Source of the DNA: Paenibacillus sp. FSL H7-0357
GTDB taxonomy: Bacteria; Bacillota; Bacilli; Paenibacillales; Paenibacillaceae
Direction of reading: 5' to 3'
Assembly: GCF_000758525.1 (NCBI RefSeq)
Contig: NZ_CP009241.1
Location: 2,232,001-2,296,000 of the forward strand
DNA: 64,000 nucleotides
The notes below the pieces were generated by a model that worked only from the letters and a program-made list of their open reading frames with translations, ran no database searches and was not told the origin of the DNA. The translations under genes were made by a program, and so were the position numbers. Shown here piece after piece: positions 27,301 through 34,362 of this stretch; position 1 is the stretch's first letter, and each line of letters starts with the position of its first letter.

Positions 27301-28981
27301 CGACTATGTAGGCGGGGACAAAGGCAAGCTTAAGATCGCTGCCGCCCTGCAGATCACGGCTAAAGGACAGCCTGTCATTTATTACGGGGAAGAACTTGGA
27401 CGTTCGGGCAGAAATGCCGGAGACATGTCGAAGGGAGAATTCAGCGAGAACCGTTCGGATATGCCGTGGGATCAGCTTACTGCAGAGCAGGGTCTTCACG
27501 ATCACTATCAGAAGCTGCTGAATATCCGTGCCAAATACTCTGCGGTATATTCCAAAGGTATACGTACGAAGCTGGCAGGTTCGGATGAACTGGGATATTT
27601 AGCTTTTGACAAGCAGTATGGTTCCCAGAATGTTGTGACGCTCATCAACACCAGCACCAAGGCTGTAACTGTAAGTATTCCGGTGCCGTTCACAGCATTT
27701 GCTTCTGTCCAAGATGAGTATAGCGGCAGAACATATGCCGTATCGGCCGACCGGAAAGTAACGCTTGAGCTCCCGGGAAGAGATGAGGGAGGAACAGTTA
27801 TTCTGGCGGTGGTATCTGAGGGTACGCCGGGACCCACTCCGACACCGACACCAGCACCAACGCCAACAACAACTGCAGATCCGCAAAGCATTGGGGTAGA
27901 CAGTTTGAAAAACGGCAAGGATGGCAAGGTGGAAGTGCAGGTTGCTGCAGGCAAGCAATCAGTGCTCATACCGATTCAGGCAGCGGGCGTCCTCGGAACA
28001 AATGATTTGGTGCTTCATATGGGCGGCATTTCTGTAACCCTGCCTAGTGCAGTGCTGAGCGGGATTCAAGGAAGCTTGTCCGGGACTGAGGGGGAGGGTG
28101 CGCACATTCTGTTCGCAACCAGTCCGCTTCAAGGCAAGGCGGCAGACACTTTCCTGGCCGGGCTGAAGCTTCAGGATACCAGAGTGACCGCTGCATCGGA
28201 TGTATATGAGTTTACACTGCATATTGTCAAAAAAGACGGCACCCGTATTCCGGTTACGACCCTTAAAGCGCCGGTTACGCTTGCTTTCAAGATTACCGGC
28301 AATCCGGATAAAGATCTGCTCGGTATCTATGTTCTGGGCGATAGCGGAAGTGTGGCATATGCGGGGGGAACCTTGAACGGGAATGTCATTACGGCACAAG
28401 TTACACATTTCAGTAAATATGCGGCACTTGAGCTTGACAAGACCTTTAAGGATGTTCCGGCAGCCAATTGGGCGGCAGCGGCAATTAAATCGCTTAGCGC
28501 CAAACAAATCGTTACGGGTGTTACCTCTTCCGAATTCAAACCAAAGAGCAATGTCAGCCGCGCGGAATTTACCGCACTGCTGGTTCGTGCGCTTGGTGTG
28601 ACTGCGGAAGGTCAGGCTGCATTCACTGATGTGAAGCCTGATGCCTGGTACTCTTCGTACGTGGCAACAGCAGTAAGCCGGGGAATTGTGACCGGACGAA
28701 GCCAAGAGAGCTTTGCGCCAAATGCTGCCATCAGCCGCGAGGAAATGGCCGTTATGGTTATTCGTGCGCTGGAAGTCAAACAAGGTAAGAAGGTTGAGGT
28801 GGCCTCCGGGACAACCCGGTTTGCAGATGCTTCCGGCATCAGTGCCTGGGCGGGCTCTTATGTAAATGCCGCTGCAGAGCTGGGGTTAGTGCAAGGAAAA
28901 GCCGATCATAAGTTTGCTCCCAAAGAGCTGATGACCCGCGCTGAAAGCGCACAAGTGATCTACAATCTGCTTGGCAAATAA
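21395..28981 (+). CDS. SLH-anchored bifunctional amylopullulanase (pullulanase plus alpha-amylase)
   Basis: 2528 residues. Signal peptide 1 to about 33 (ends AKVDAA). Then two small starch-binding beta modules starting VVLVGDLQSEL and PRLVGTLQSEL (about 35-250); two CBM41 modules with GLWLWDDVA (about 260-475); an Ig-like and a CBM48-like region (about 475-690); and a type I pullulanase GH13 domain with YNWGYDP (794-800), D908 (GMRWDMM), E937 (IGEGW) and D1028 (EAHDN). A Big2 domain (about 1265-1350) and a third CBM41 lead to a second GH13 domain of alpha-amylase type with D1868 (YFRVDTV), E1897 (VGEYY) and D1963 (SSHDENG). After a Pro-Thr linker and a beta domain come three SLH repeats (2351-2528) that bind the cell wall. 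It cuts alpha-1,6 and alpha-1,4 links of starch outside the cell. Promoter, cre and MalR operators precede it; GGGGGG stands nine bases before the ATG. Confidence 0.95.
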   Translation: MRLALWGKKAFAISMILILVCSYFTGYTAKVDAATSKVVLVGDLQSELSAGSGQVDDWSPDATVTQMTYTNNGTYVFTGTLPAGTYKYKVALNGTWDESYGYSSYTHTEGIDDGGNIVITLAAETTVTFYFNEITKKIADSTYYSPIADNRLPRLVGTLQSELGDAGDSSPADAKMTLSDPNFDNVYERTADLPKGDYSYSVFVPGATPQEDKSYPEHEQALNLPADLPVTFKYNAADHAVSAKFTAPVVPGNNAPVPDGHMRVHYQRTAGDYADQGLWLWDDVAVPSSGWPAGATPFPEGQTDSYGAYTDVPLKAGAKKVSFLVVNRNNEAKDGGDKLFTINTPQANEIWIKEGSDQVTPYEPAVIPANTVRIHYMRGDNHQSQYGLWLWDDVATAPVNWPSDAAPFLPENVDRFGAYIDIPLKENAKKIGFLIVNPTNEDKDGGDKAFSLLDRYNQLWVKEGDNNVYVSPFGEQPVGLVSAEVLSTSKILLGFTLTDGLDAAALKAGITVKDKEGTAVPVNAVTIKSPTSIEVDTAAFDLGKTPLSVSFSGKTVSASGGWRMIDEMYNYTGDDLGAEYNAAEKSATLKLWAPVASSVVANVYDKSDATKLVGHISLTKGEQGVWSAKLKASDLTGAPGESDVSGYYYQYEVTNDGVMKQVLDPYAKSMAVFTVDTTGAAGAGGDTVGKAAIVDLSRTNPANFHEADIAGYEQREDAVIYEVHVRDFTSDISIESSLGGERWGSYAAFEKKLDYIKSLGVTHIQLMPVMAWYYGDETKMGQRESEYSAQNNQYNWGYDPHSYFSPDGAYSQNPADPELRIKELKGLIDAVHEAGMGVVLDVVYTHMAKKEFLNDIVPNYYAFQDANGNFIGGFGNNLATNHKMAEKLMVDSVKYWFSEYKIDGMRWDMMGDATADAVQAAYDAAAAINPQALFIGEGWKTFGGAASDPSLAGKGADQDWMNKTDSVGVFSDEFRNELKSGYGSEGEPRFITGGARSIETILDNIKGQPSNIPADDPGDIVPYIEAHDNLTLHDVIAQSIKKDPAIPGNELEIQKRIRLGNMLVFTSQGTSFLQAGQEYGRTKQWKADTIPEQKATELKDANNNSFGYFIHDSYDSSDAVNMFDWSKVTDEVNFPVQNMTKDYTSGLIKLRKSTDAFRLGDMSLVDSNVSLIPAPEMKETGLVIGYKNKATDGTGIYYVFMNGDNVSRTLTLSEDLTGGSVLVDDDEAGTEVIPAAAQSGFALTATSIELQPLTAVIIKMDAAAAVLSSLETDSSSYSLQIGSTHQSVVYAKYDDGSKRSVTNTATYISDKPEVAAVTSKGLVKGLKAGTANLTITYGGKTTKVTVKVTKEPVDSKRYVQLTYVRDDKDYTDWNLWIWNTGVKNDQIDFTTFKDGKASVLIEVAPNATSVGFVLRKGTDWNTGKQDYPDDRVIPLTPGENFTKVIVTSMVKELDIKPVISGPVMKDGTITFKYRDDELFRGGNLESISEAKVKVNGKEYPMVYDPSSEWFSYQLTGVEEGTYKYTFLITKDGVTEELTDPKNTVNGESVAVYHRPDVTVSAKVQPEAVTSSENAIVTVSAASEEAVTYTHGFMDLTAIGGPSEVKLDTGLMKQTIAVKDTVAAGIKTIPVTLIDQYGNTHKGSTSIEVKARTYTGAKLDFDWDEARIYFALTDRFKDGDLTNNENVDKTHLEAYHGGDFRGMINSLDYLQQLGINTLWITPIVDNIDFNKGVDFGGTQHAYHGYWAKDFTQLDEHLGDMATFRELIEKAHDKGIKIMVDVVLNHAGYGLKAEDNYPTVTAEDKARFDGMLRTDGISADTDPIKGELAGLPDFKTEDPAVRAKIIEWQTGWLDNARTARGDTIDYFRVDTVKHVEDTTWKAFKNALTAIDPDFKLVGEYYGGTIDSDGGMLQTGQMDGLLDFGFKNAARDFTNGKISDVDAYLQDRESKIDNTRMMAQFLSSHDENGFLSDYVGGDKGKLKIAAALQITAKGQPVIYYGEELGRSGRNAGDMSKGEFSENRSDMPWDQLTAEQGLHDHYQKLLNIRAKYSAVYSKGIRTKLAGSDELGYLAFDKQYGSQNVVTLINTSTKAVTVSIPVPFTAFASVQDEYSGRTYAVSADRKVTLELPGRDEGGTVILAVVSEGTPGPTPTPTPAPTPTTTADPQSIGVDSLKNGKDGKVEVQVAAGKQSVLIPIQAAGVLGTNDLVLHMGGISVTLPSAVLSGIQGSLSGTEGEGAHILFATSPLQGKAADTFLAGLKLQDTRVTAASDVYEFTLHIVKKDGTRIPVTTLKAPVTLAFKITGNPDKDLLGIYVLGDSGSVAYAGGTLNGNVITAQVTHFSKYAALELDKTFKDVPAANWAAAAIKSLSAKQIVTGVTSSEFKPKSNVSRAEFTALLVRALGVTAEGQAAFTDVKPDAWYSSYVATAVSRGIVTGRSQESFAPNAAISREEMAVMVIRALEVKQGKKVEVASGTTRFADASGISAWAGSYVNAAAELGLVQGKADHKFAPKELMTRAESAQVIYNLLGK

Positions 28982-28995
28982 ATAGCCACATAACG

Positions 28996-29034
28996 AAAAC
29001 GGCACTCTTCATCGCGAAGAGTGCCGTTTTTTAT
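28996..29034 (+). terminator. Terminator between convergent amylopullulanase and neopullulanase
   Basis: A perfect 15-bp stem (28996-29010 with 29016-29030), 5-base loop, then more T residues. It works best on the plus strand but may serve both converging genes, since the minus-strand side also ends in TTTT. Confidence 0.92.
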
Positions 29035-29075
29035 TTATGAATGATATCAGGTCTGGATTGAATTGATGGAGCTTG

Positions 29076-30821
29076 TTATACTACCGCCTTAATGACGGTA
29101 TAGCCGTATGCTGGCAGCTTAACGGACAGCTTGCCGCGCTCAGCGCGCAAGGATTCGCCGGTGAACAGGTTCTCCCATTGACGTTCTTCTACGCCAATGT
29201 GGAAAGTCTGGCCTGTCCCTTCTGTGTTCATCAGTACGATGATAATATCATCGCCAAGACTGCGTTCATAAGCCAGCTTGCTGCCCTGCGGGGCCGCCTC
29301 CAGGAAGGTGAGAGCACCGGTGCGGAGTGCAGGATGGCTGCCGCGGATCTCAATCAGCTTGCGGAAAAAGCTGAACAGCTCGCGGTCCTGCTTCTCGGGA
29401 TCCCACTCCATGCATTTGCGGCATCCCGGATCGCCTTCGCCATCCATGCCAATTTCAGCGCCGTAGTAGATGCACGGCGTGCCCATAAAGGTGAACTGGA
29501 ACAATGTGGCCAGTTTCAGCTTGTTCTTGTCTCCTCCGGCCAAGGTCAAGAGGCGCGGTGTATCATGGCTGTCCAGCAGATTGAAGGCCACTTCACTGGC
29601 CTGCAGCGGATAACGCGACAGCTGCTTGCCGATGGCATTGGCAAAACCTTCGGCGTCAAGCGTGCCGGAGACGAAGAAATCAATTACGGCATCGGTGAAC
29701 GGATAGTTCATTACCGCATCGAATTTATCACCTTCCAGCCAAGGGGCAGATTCATGCCAGATTTCACCCAAAATATAAGCTTCGGGATTTGCGCGTTTTA
29801 CTACTTTGCGGAAGTCGCGCCAGAATTCATGATCGACCTCATTGGCAACGTCCAGACGCCAGCCGTCAAGGCCTACCTCACGAATCCAGTATTCAGCTAC
29901 ATTCAGCAAATATTCTTTAACTTCAGGATTCTCTGTATTCAGCTTTGGCATCAGCGGTTCGAAGGCAAAGGAATCATAATTCGGGATGTTGTCCACCACT
30001 TGCAGCGGGAATTCACGGACATGGAACCAGTCCTTGTAGCGGGAGTTTTCACCGTTCTCCAGCACATCAACGAATGGGGCAAAGGTTCTGCCCGAATGAT
30101 TGAACACGGCGTCCAGCAGCACGCGAATGCCGCGTTCATGGCAGGCATCGACGAGTTTTTTGAGTGTCTTCACATCACCGAAATGCGGATCAACCTTCAT
30201 ATAGTCCTCTGTATCATACTTATGGTTGGTAGTAGCCGCGAAGATAGGAGTGAAATAGATGCCGGTAATGCCAAGCTCGGTCAAATGATCCAGATGGTCA
30301 ATGACTCCTTGAAGATCTCCGCCAAAGAAATTTTCCGGTGTAGGCGTACCGCCCCAAGGCTGCACATTCTCGGGATTCAGACTGGGATCACCGTTCGCAA
30401 AGCGCTCCGGAAAGATCTGATAGAAGACAGCGTCCTTCACCCATGCCGGTGGTGCGAACACATCTACAGGGTTTATGTACGGAAATTCAAACAGCCGGTT
30501 CGGATTCGCCGGACGTTCTGTCTGAAAGTCGCTTTCCGTCATCCAGATTCGCTCATGACCTTTTTGCAGCAGGAAACCGTATTTCAGCCTGCGGTACAGG
30601 GGAACCGACTCGCATTCCCAATAATCAAACATCGCATCTGAAGTGAAAAGCTTCATCGGAATCAATTCTTTAGTAGCATCCCAGGCATATTTATCGCCGG
30701 CCCAGGCGAACACCTCTGTCAAATCTCCCTTTTTGGCACGTAGACGAAGATGGATGGTTTGGCGGTCATAGGCATAAGACCAATTCAAGCGCGGACGGTG
30801 GTATACAGCTTCCAATAACAT
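29076..30821 (-). CDS. Neopullulanase / cyclomaltodextrinase / maltogenic amylase (GH13_20)
   Basis: 581 residues without signal peptide, so cytoplasmic. Residues 1 to about 120 are the CBM34-type N-domain that forms the dimer and narrows the active site. The catalytic residues are D324 (DGWRLDVANE), E353 (LGEIWHE) and D420 (LLDSHDTPR), close to the numbering in Geobacillus neopullulanase (328/357/424). It hydrolyses imported maltodextrins, cyclodextrins and pullulan pieces to maltose and panose; the three enzyme names cannot be told apart from sequence. AGGAGG lies seven bases before the ATG. It converges with the amylopullulanase and is divergent from mdxE. Confidence 0.94.
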   Translation of the reverse strand: MLLEAVYHRPRLNWSYAYDRQTIHLRLRAKKGDLTEVFAWAGDKYAWDATKELIPMKLFTSDAMFDYWECESVPLYRRLKYGFLLQKGHERIWMTESDFQTERPANPNRLFEFPYINPVDVFAPPAWVKDAVFYQIFPERFANGDPSLNPENVQPWGGTPTPENFFGGDLQGVIDHLDHLTELGITGIYFTPIFAATTNHKYDTEDYMKVDPHFGDVKTLKKLVDACHERGIRVLLDAVFNHSGRTFAPFVDVLENGENSRYKDWFHVREFPLQVVDNIPNYDSFAFEPLMPKLNTENPEVKEYLLNVAEYWIREVGLDGWRLDVANEVDHEFWRDFRKVVKRANPEAYILGEIWHESAPWLEGDKFDAVMNYPFTDAVIDFFVSGTLDAEGFANAIGKQLSRYPLQASEVAFNLLDSHDTPRLLTLAGGDKNKLKLATLFQFTFMGTPCIYYGAEIGMDGEGDPGCRKCMEWDPEKQDRELFSFFRKLIEIRGSHPALRTGALTFLEAAPQGSKLAYERSLGDDIIIVLMNTEGTGQTFHIGVEERQWENLFTGESLRAERGKLSVKLPAYGYTVIKAVV

Positions 30822-30930
30822 GATAATTCCTCCTAAAAAGTTGGTTTGTGTTGTGGAATCCCAATGCAGAACTAAGACGGTGCATTATGCGCAATTTGCA
30901 TGAAGTGGATATATAAGGAACTTAAGGGGT

Positions 30931-30968
30931 GATATACGGACATGTGCCCGCAGTGCGCAAACATTGTG
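30931..30968 (-). promoter_or_regulatory. Possible neopullulanase promoter with degenerate MalR site
   Basis: On the minus strand CACAATGTTTGCGC (30968-30955) resembles one half of the MalR operator; its TTGCGC may be a -35 box, with TATATC 18 bases further as -10 (30936-30931). The same TTGCGC/TATATC pair occurs at pgmB. Confidence 0.4.
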
Positions 30969-31407
30969 CCACGATTGCACAATATCGCCCTTACATTCGC
31001 CCATAGCAAAGAGGCACAACCGCCGCCGAAGAGATAGTTCCGAGGTTGTACCTGTGTCAAGTAACATTGCCTTTTAGTTATAAAAGAACAAAGGGCGGAT
31101 GCTTCTGCTGCTTCCAACAGATCAAGCTGCTCATAATGGTTTGGATTATAGCACGGAATAAATAGCCGTTCAATACTATTGTTCAAACCATTGCACAATT
31201 ATTCACTTGCGATCAGGCGCTTTTACGGTGACCCAATTTTCAAGAAATTCATTAGAGGAGATAAGTGTGGCTATAAATTGTTAATAAAAACAAATGATTG
31301 ACTTGAGATTGAAGAAAACAAAAGAAAATAAGAGTAATCTTGCGAATAAGGGATATATTGTATTATGATCATGGATAAATAGCCGAAAATGGACGAATAC
31401 ACCATGT
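30969..31407. other. Intergenic stretch without a recognisable gene
   Basis: Between the divergent neopullulanase and mdxE units. I see AT-rich DNA and a 9-bp inverted repeat (AATGGTTTG near 31135, CAAACCATT near 31185) with a long spacer, but no gene, riboswitch or clear promoter. A 108-codon minus-strand frame has no ribosome site and no family likeness. Confidence 0.5.
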
Positions 31408-31445
31408 GCAAACGTTTTAACAATTAAGATTCCTGTTGTATTATA
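31408..31445 (+). promoter_or_regulatory. mdxEFG promoter overlapped by a MalR operator
   Basis: GCAAACGTTTTA (31408-31419) overlaps the -35 box TTAACA (31417-31422); TATTAT (31439-31444, five of six to consensus) follows after 16 bases. Repressor binding would exclude polymerase. Confidence 0.65.
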
Positions 31446-31453
31446 AATTAAGT

Positions 31454-31467
31454 AATGAAGCGCTTTC
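31454..31467. promoter_or_regulatory. cre-like site at the mdxE transcript start
   Basis: ATGAAGCGCTTTCT holds the cre core AAGCGCTTTC but is weaker at the edges. It overlaps the expected start of the mdxE transcript, as at the amylopullulanase promoter. Confidence 0.55.
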
Positions 31468-31533
31468 TAGAACTTGACTAAAGCGGATACAGAAGGTTGA
31501 AAGAATAAAACAGACATTTTTTTTGGATCTTCT

Positions 31534-31549
31534 GAAATCGTTTGCGCAA
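31534..31549. promoter_or_regulatory. Second MalR operator before mdxE
   Basis: GAAATCGTTTGCGCAA, read on the other strand TTGCGCAAACGATTTC, has a full half-site. With 31408 it forms a pair about 125 bases apart. Confidence 0.6.
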
Positions 31550-31601
31550 GTTCTGCAGTATCATTGTTGGCAAGCGTACACAAATTAGGAGGGGTTAAAG
31601 C

Positions 31602-32939
31602 ATGAAGTTGAAAAAGCTTATGGTTCTTACCGCCGCAGCGTCTATGGCACTTTCTGTTACTGCCTGCGGATCTAACAACAACGGAAATAACGGGGGCAGC
31701 AACTCAACCGCAACGAACGCACCATCAGAAAGCACGGCTCCGGCCGGAAACGCAGGCACAGACAACACTGGCGCCGAAACCACACAAATCACCCCAGAAG
31801 ATGGCGCGACCCTGACCGTATGGGAAAGTAAGGAAGAAAGAGCCTTTACAGACGCAATCGCGAAGGAATTCACTGAAAAATACAATGTTCCGGTAAAAAT
31901 TGAAGAGTTGTCACCGGTACAGCAAGTTACCAAGCTGTCCCAAGACGGTCCTTCCGGTTTGGCTGCCGACGTTATTCTGATTCCGCATGACAACCTGGGC
32001 AGAGCAGCAAGCGCACAGCTTTTGCTTCCAAACGATGTGTTCGAGCAAGAAACAGTAAAGAACAATACAGAATCCTCGATTACCGGTGCCAGCTATGACG
32101 GTCTCCTGTACGGCTACCCGCGTGCAGCTGAAACTTATGCTTTGTACTACAATAAGTCTCTTGTTACTGAAGCGCCTAAGAGCTTTGATGATGTACTCAC
32201 CTTCGGCAAAACCTTCACCGACAAATCCAAAAACCGTTATGGAATCATGTGGGAAGTCGGCAACATGTATTTCGACTATCCGTTCATCGCTTCCAACGGC
32301 GGTTATCTCTTCGGGGATAACGGCACGAACAAAGACGATATCGGGATCAATACCGACGGCGCAATCCAAGGCTTGAGTGAATTTAAGAAACTGAAAGAAA
32401 TTCTGCCAATCAACAGTGGCGATATTAACCCGGATATTAAGCGCAGTCTCTTCAACTCCGGCGATGTCGCAATGGATATCAACGGACCTTGGGAACTGGC
32501 CGGATACAAAAAGGCTCTGGGCGACAATCTGGGACTGGCACCGCTGCCGACTGTCGGTGGAAAAACTGCCATCTCCTTGGCCGGCTTCAAGATCTTCGCG
32601 GTTAACGCGTATACGCAATATCCAAATGCCGCCAAGCTCTATGCTGAGTTCGCTTCCAGCAAGGATGCCCAGCTTAAGCTGAACAAACTGGTCGGATCGA
32701 TTCCAACCAACTTGGAGGCTCTGGAAGACCCGCAAATCAAGGATGACCCTTATGTATCCGTTTTTGCTGAACAGGCTAACAACTCCCAGCCAATGCCTTC
32801 CATTCCTGAAATGGGCAATGTGTGGAGTCCTGTAAATGCAGCCCTGCCGGAAATCTGGGACAAAGGCGTAGACCCTAAGACTGCAATGGACAAAGCAGCC
32901 CAACAGATCAAAGATCTGAACAACGGCGCTTCGAAGTAA
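31602..32939 (+). CDS. mdxE: Maltodextrin-binding lipoprotein of an ABC importer
   Basis: 445 residues. The lipoprotein signal ends LSVTAC with the lipid-bearing C22, followed by an Asn/Gly/Ser/Thr-rich tether to about residue 65. The rest is a family 1 sugar-binding protein of MalE type (DGATLTVWESKEERAF, LAADVILIPHDNLGRAA, YGYPRAAETYALYYNKS, NPDIKRSLFNSGDVAMDING), which closes on malto-oligosaccharides and hands them to the permease. AGGAGG lies ten bases before the ATG. It is the first gene of mdxEFG and probably the most abundant product, given the hairpin behind it. Maltodextrin is inferred from family and from the surrounding genes. Confidence 0.94.
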   Translation: MKLKKLMVLTAAASMALSVTACGSNNNGNNGGSNSTATNAPSESTAPAGNAGTDNTGAETTQITPEDGATLTVWESKEERAFTDAIAKEFTEKYNVPVKIEELSPVQQVTKLSQDGPSGLAADVILIPHDNLGRAASAQLLLPNDVFEQETVKNNTESSITGASYDGLLYGYPRAAETYALYYNKSLVTEAPKSFDDVLTFGKTFTDKSKNRYGIMWEVGNMYFDYPFIASNGGYLFGDNGTNKDDIGINTDGAIQGLSEFKKLKEILPINSGDINPDIKRSLFNSGDVAMDINGPWELAGYKKALGDNLGLAPLPTVGGKTAISLAGFKIFAVNAYTQYPNAAKLYAEFASSKDAQLKLNKLVGSIPTNLEALEDPQIKDDPYVSVFAEQANNSQPMPSIPEMGNVWSPVNAALPEIWDKGVDPKTAMDKAAQQIKDLNNGASK

Positions 32940-32984
32940 ACATCTGCAGGTCTATTCCAACAGAATATTTATGAAATCAAATCA

Positions 32985-33006
32985 CCCGCCGCCTGGTAGC
33001 GGCGGG
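32985..33006 (+). terminator. Intercistronic hairpin between mdxE and mdxF
   Basis: CCCGCCGC (32985-32992) and GCGGCGGG (32999-33006) form a perfect GC-only stem with loop CTGGTA, extendable by three pairs with one mismatch. There is no T-run, so it probably protects the mdxE mRNA end or partly stops transcription, making more binding protein than permease. Confidence 0.7.
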
Positions 33007-33045
33007 CGATTCTCTGATTTCCCAGGAGAGGAGAACGGAAGGGAA

Positions 33046-34362
33046 ATGCAGCGACACCATACTAGAACAGCAACGATACTGTCTACATTGTTTATGGGAT
33101 TGGGACAAATATATAACCGCCAATTTATCAAAGGTTTTATTTTTTTGATTGTAGAGGCATTAAGCTTAACTTACTTTATTGAGAAGCTGGGACGGGCGTT
33201 CTGGGGTATCGTTACCTTGGGTACAACCTCCCAACATTTTGAGAAGGTCAAAGGGATTGCCAAGTTGGTCAAAGGTGATCATTCTATATTTATTCTAATT
33301 CAGAGTTTGATTACAATTATATTCTTTGTTCTGTTTCTGCTTGCGTGGTATATGAACATTAAAGATGCCCGAAAGACTGGAGCTGCGCGAGACGCAGGCC
33401 AAACTCCGGCTACATTTAAGCAGAGCATCCGTTATATCCTCGATTACAAGTTTGCGCAGACATTTCTTATTCTGCCGTCTGTAGGTATTCTGCTATTTAC
33501 AGTAATGCCGATCATCTTCATGATCATGCTGGCATTTACGAACTATGCTGCGCCTAACCATATGCCTCCGGCCAAGCTGGTGGATTGGGTTGGCTTTGAA
33601 ACATTCCGTAATCTGGTGGTACTTAAATCATGGAGCCAGACCTTTTACGGGGTACTTACTTGGACTATTATCTGGGCGATCTTGTCCACGGTTACTACCT
33701 ATTTCGGCGGCATGCTGGTCGCGATGCTGGTCAGTCAGCAAGGCATTCGTTTCAAGGGCTTCTGGAGAGCCATTCTGATTGTTCCATATGCTATTCCGCA
33801 GATGATCTCCCTTCTGCTCATGCGTAACCTGTTCAACGGCCAGTTTGGTCCGATTAACCAATATCTAAAATTTTTCGGGCTCGGTGGCCTTCCTTGGTTA
33901 ACGGATCCATTCTGGGCCAAAGTAACGGTTATCGTGGTTAACTTGTGGGTCGGTATTCCGGTATCCATGCTGCTGATTATGGGGGTTCTGACAACGATTC
34001 CGCGCGATATGTATGAAGCGGCCGAAGTGGATGGGGCGACCAACTACCAGAAATTCCGCATCATAACATTGCCTATGGTGCTGTTCTCGACGGCGCCTAC
34101 ACTGATTGCCCAGTTTGCAGGCAACATCAATAACTTTAATGCGATCTTCCTGTTAACAGCCGGTAATCCCCCAAACGGGGATTATCAGTACGCCGGTTCC
34201 ACCGACTTGCTCGTGACGTGGCTTTACAAGCTCACGCTTGACCAGAACAAATATAACATGGCATCTGCGGTCGGAATCATTATCTTCTTGATCGTAGCCA
34301 GCTTCTCGCTTTACAATTACCGGCGGTCGAAATCATTCCAGGAGGAGGACATGATCCAATGA
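33046..34362 (+). CDS. mdxF: Maltodextrin ABC permease, MalF type
   Basis: About 438 residues with some eight membrane segments: an N-terminal pair before residue 115, then the six-segment MalF core starting near FLILPSVGILLFTVMPIIF. The EAA loop EAAEVDGATNYQKFRIITLP contacts the ATPase. I start at the ATG at 33046 (MQRHHTRTATILS); the frame opens at 32971, but that portion contains the intercistronic hairpin and has no ribosome site. GGAGAGGAG lies somewhat far upstream, so translation may be modest. Its last four bases overlap mdxG. Confidence 0.92.
   Translation: MQRHHTRTATILSTLFMGLGQIYNRQFIKGFIFLIVEALSLTYFIEKLGRAFWGIVTLGTTSQHFEKVKGIAKLVKGDHSIFILIQSLITIIFFVLFLLAWYMNIKDARKTGAARDAGQTPATFKQSIRYILDYKFAQTFLILPSVGILLFTVMPIIFMIMLAFTNYAAPNHMPPAKLVDWVGFETFRNLVVLKSWSQTFYGVLTWTIIWAILSTVTTYFGGMLVAMLVSQQGIRFKGFWRAILIVPYAIPQMISLLLMRNLFNGQFGPINQYLKFFGLGGLPWLTDPFWAKVTVIVVNLWVGIPVSMLLIMGVLTTIPRDMYEAAEVDGATNYQKFRIITLPMVLFSTAPTLIAQFAGNINNFNAIFLLTAGNPPNGDYQYAGSTDLLVTWLYKLTLDQNKYNMASAVGIIIFLIVASFSLYNYRRSKSFQEEDMIQ

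Noticed and set aside
25226..27505. 759-codon minus-strand frame inside the amylopullulanase gene
   Set aside because: It is the mirror of a strongly coding plus-strand gene with intact catalytic motifs; the translation has no family likeness or ribosome site.
29073..30641. 522-codon plus-strand frame opposite the neopullulanase
   Set aside because: Antisense shadow of a GH13 gene with a complete active site.
30872..31198. 108-codon minus-strand frame in the intergenic region
   Set aside because: No ribosome site, Cys-rich unordered composition, and it overlaps the probable neopullulanase promoter.
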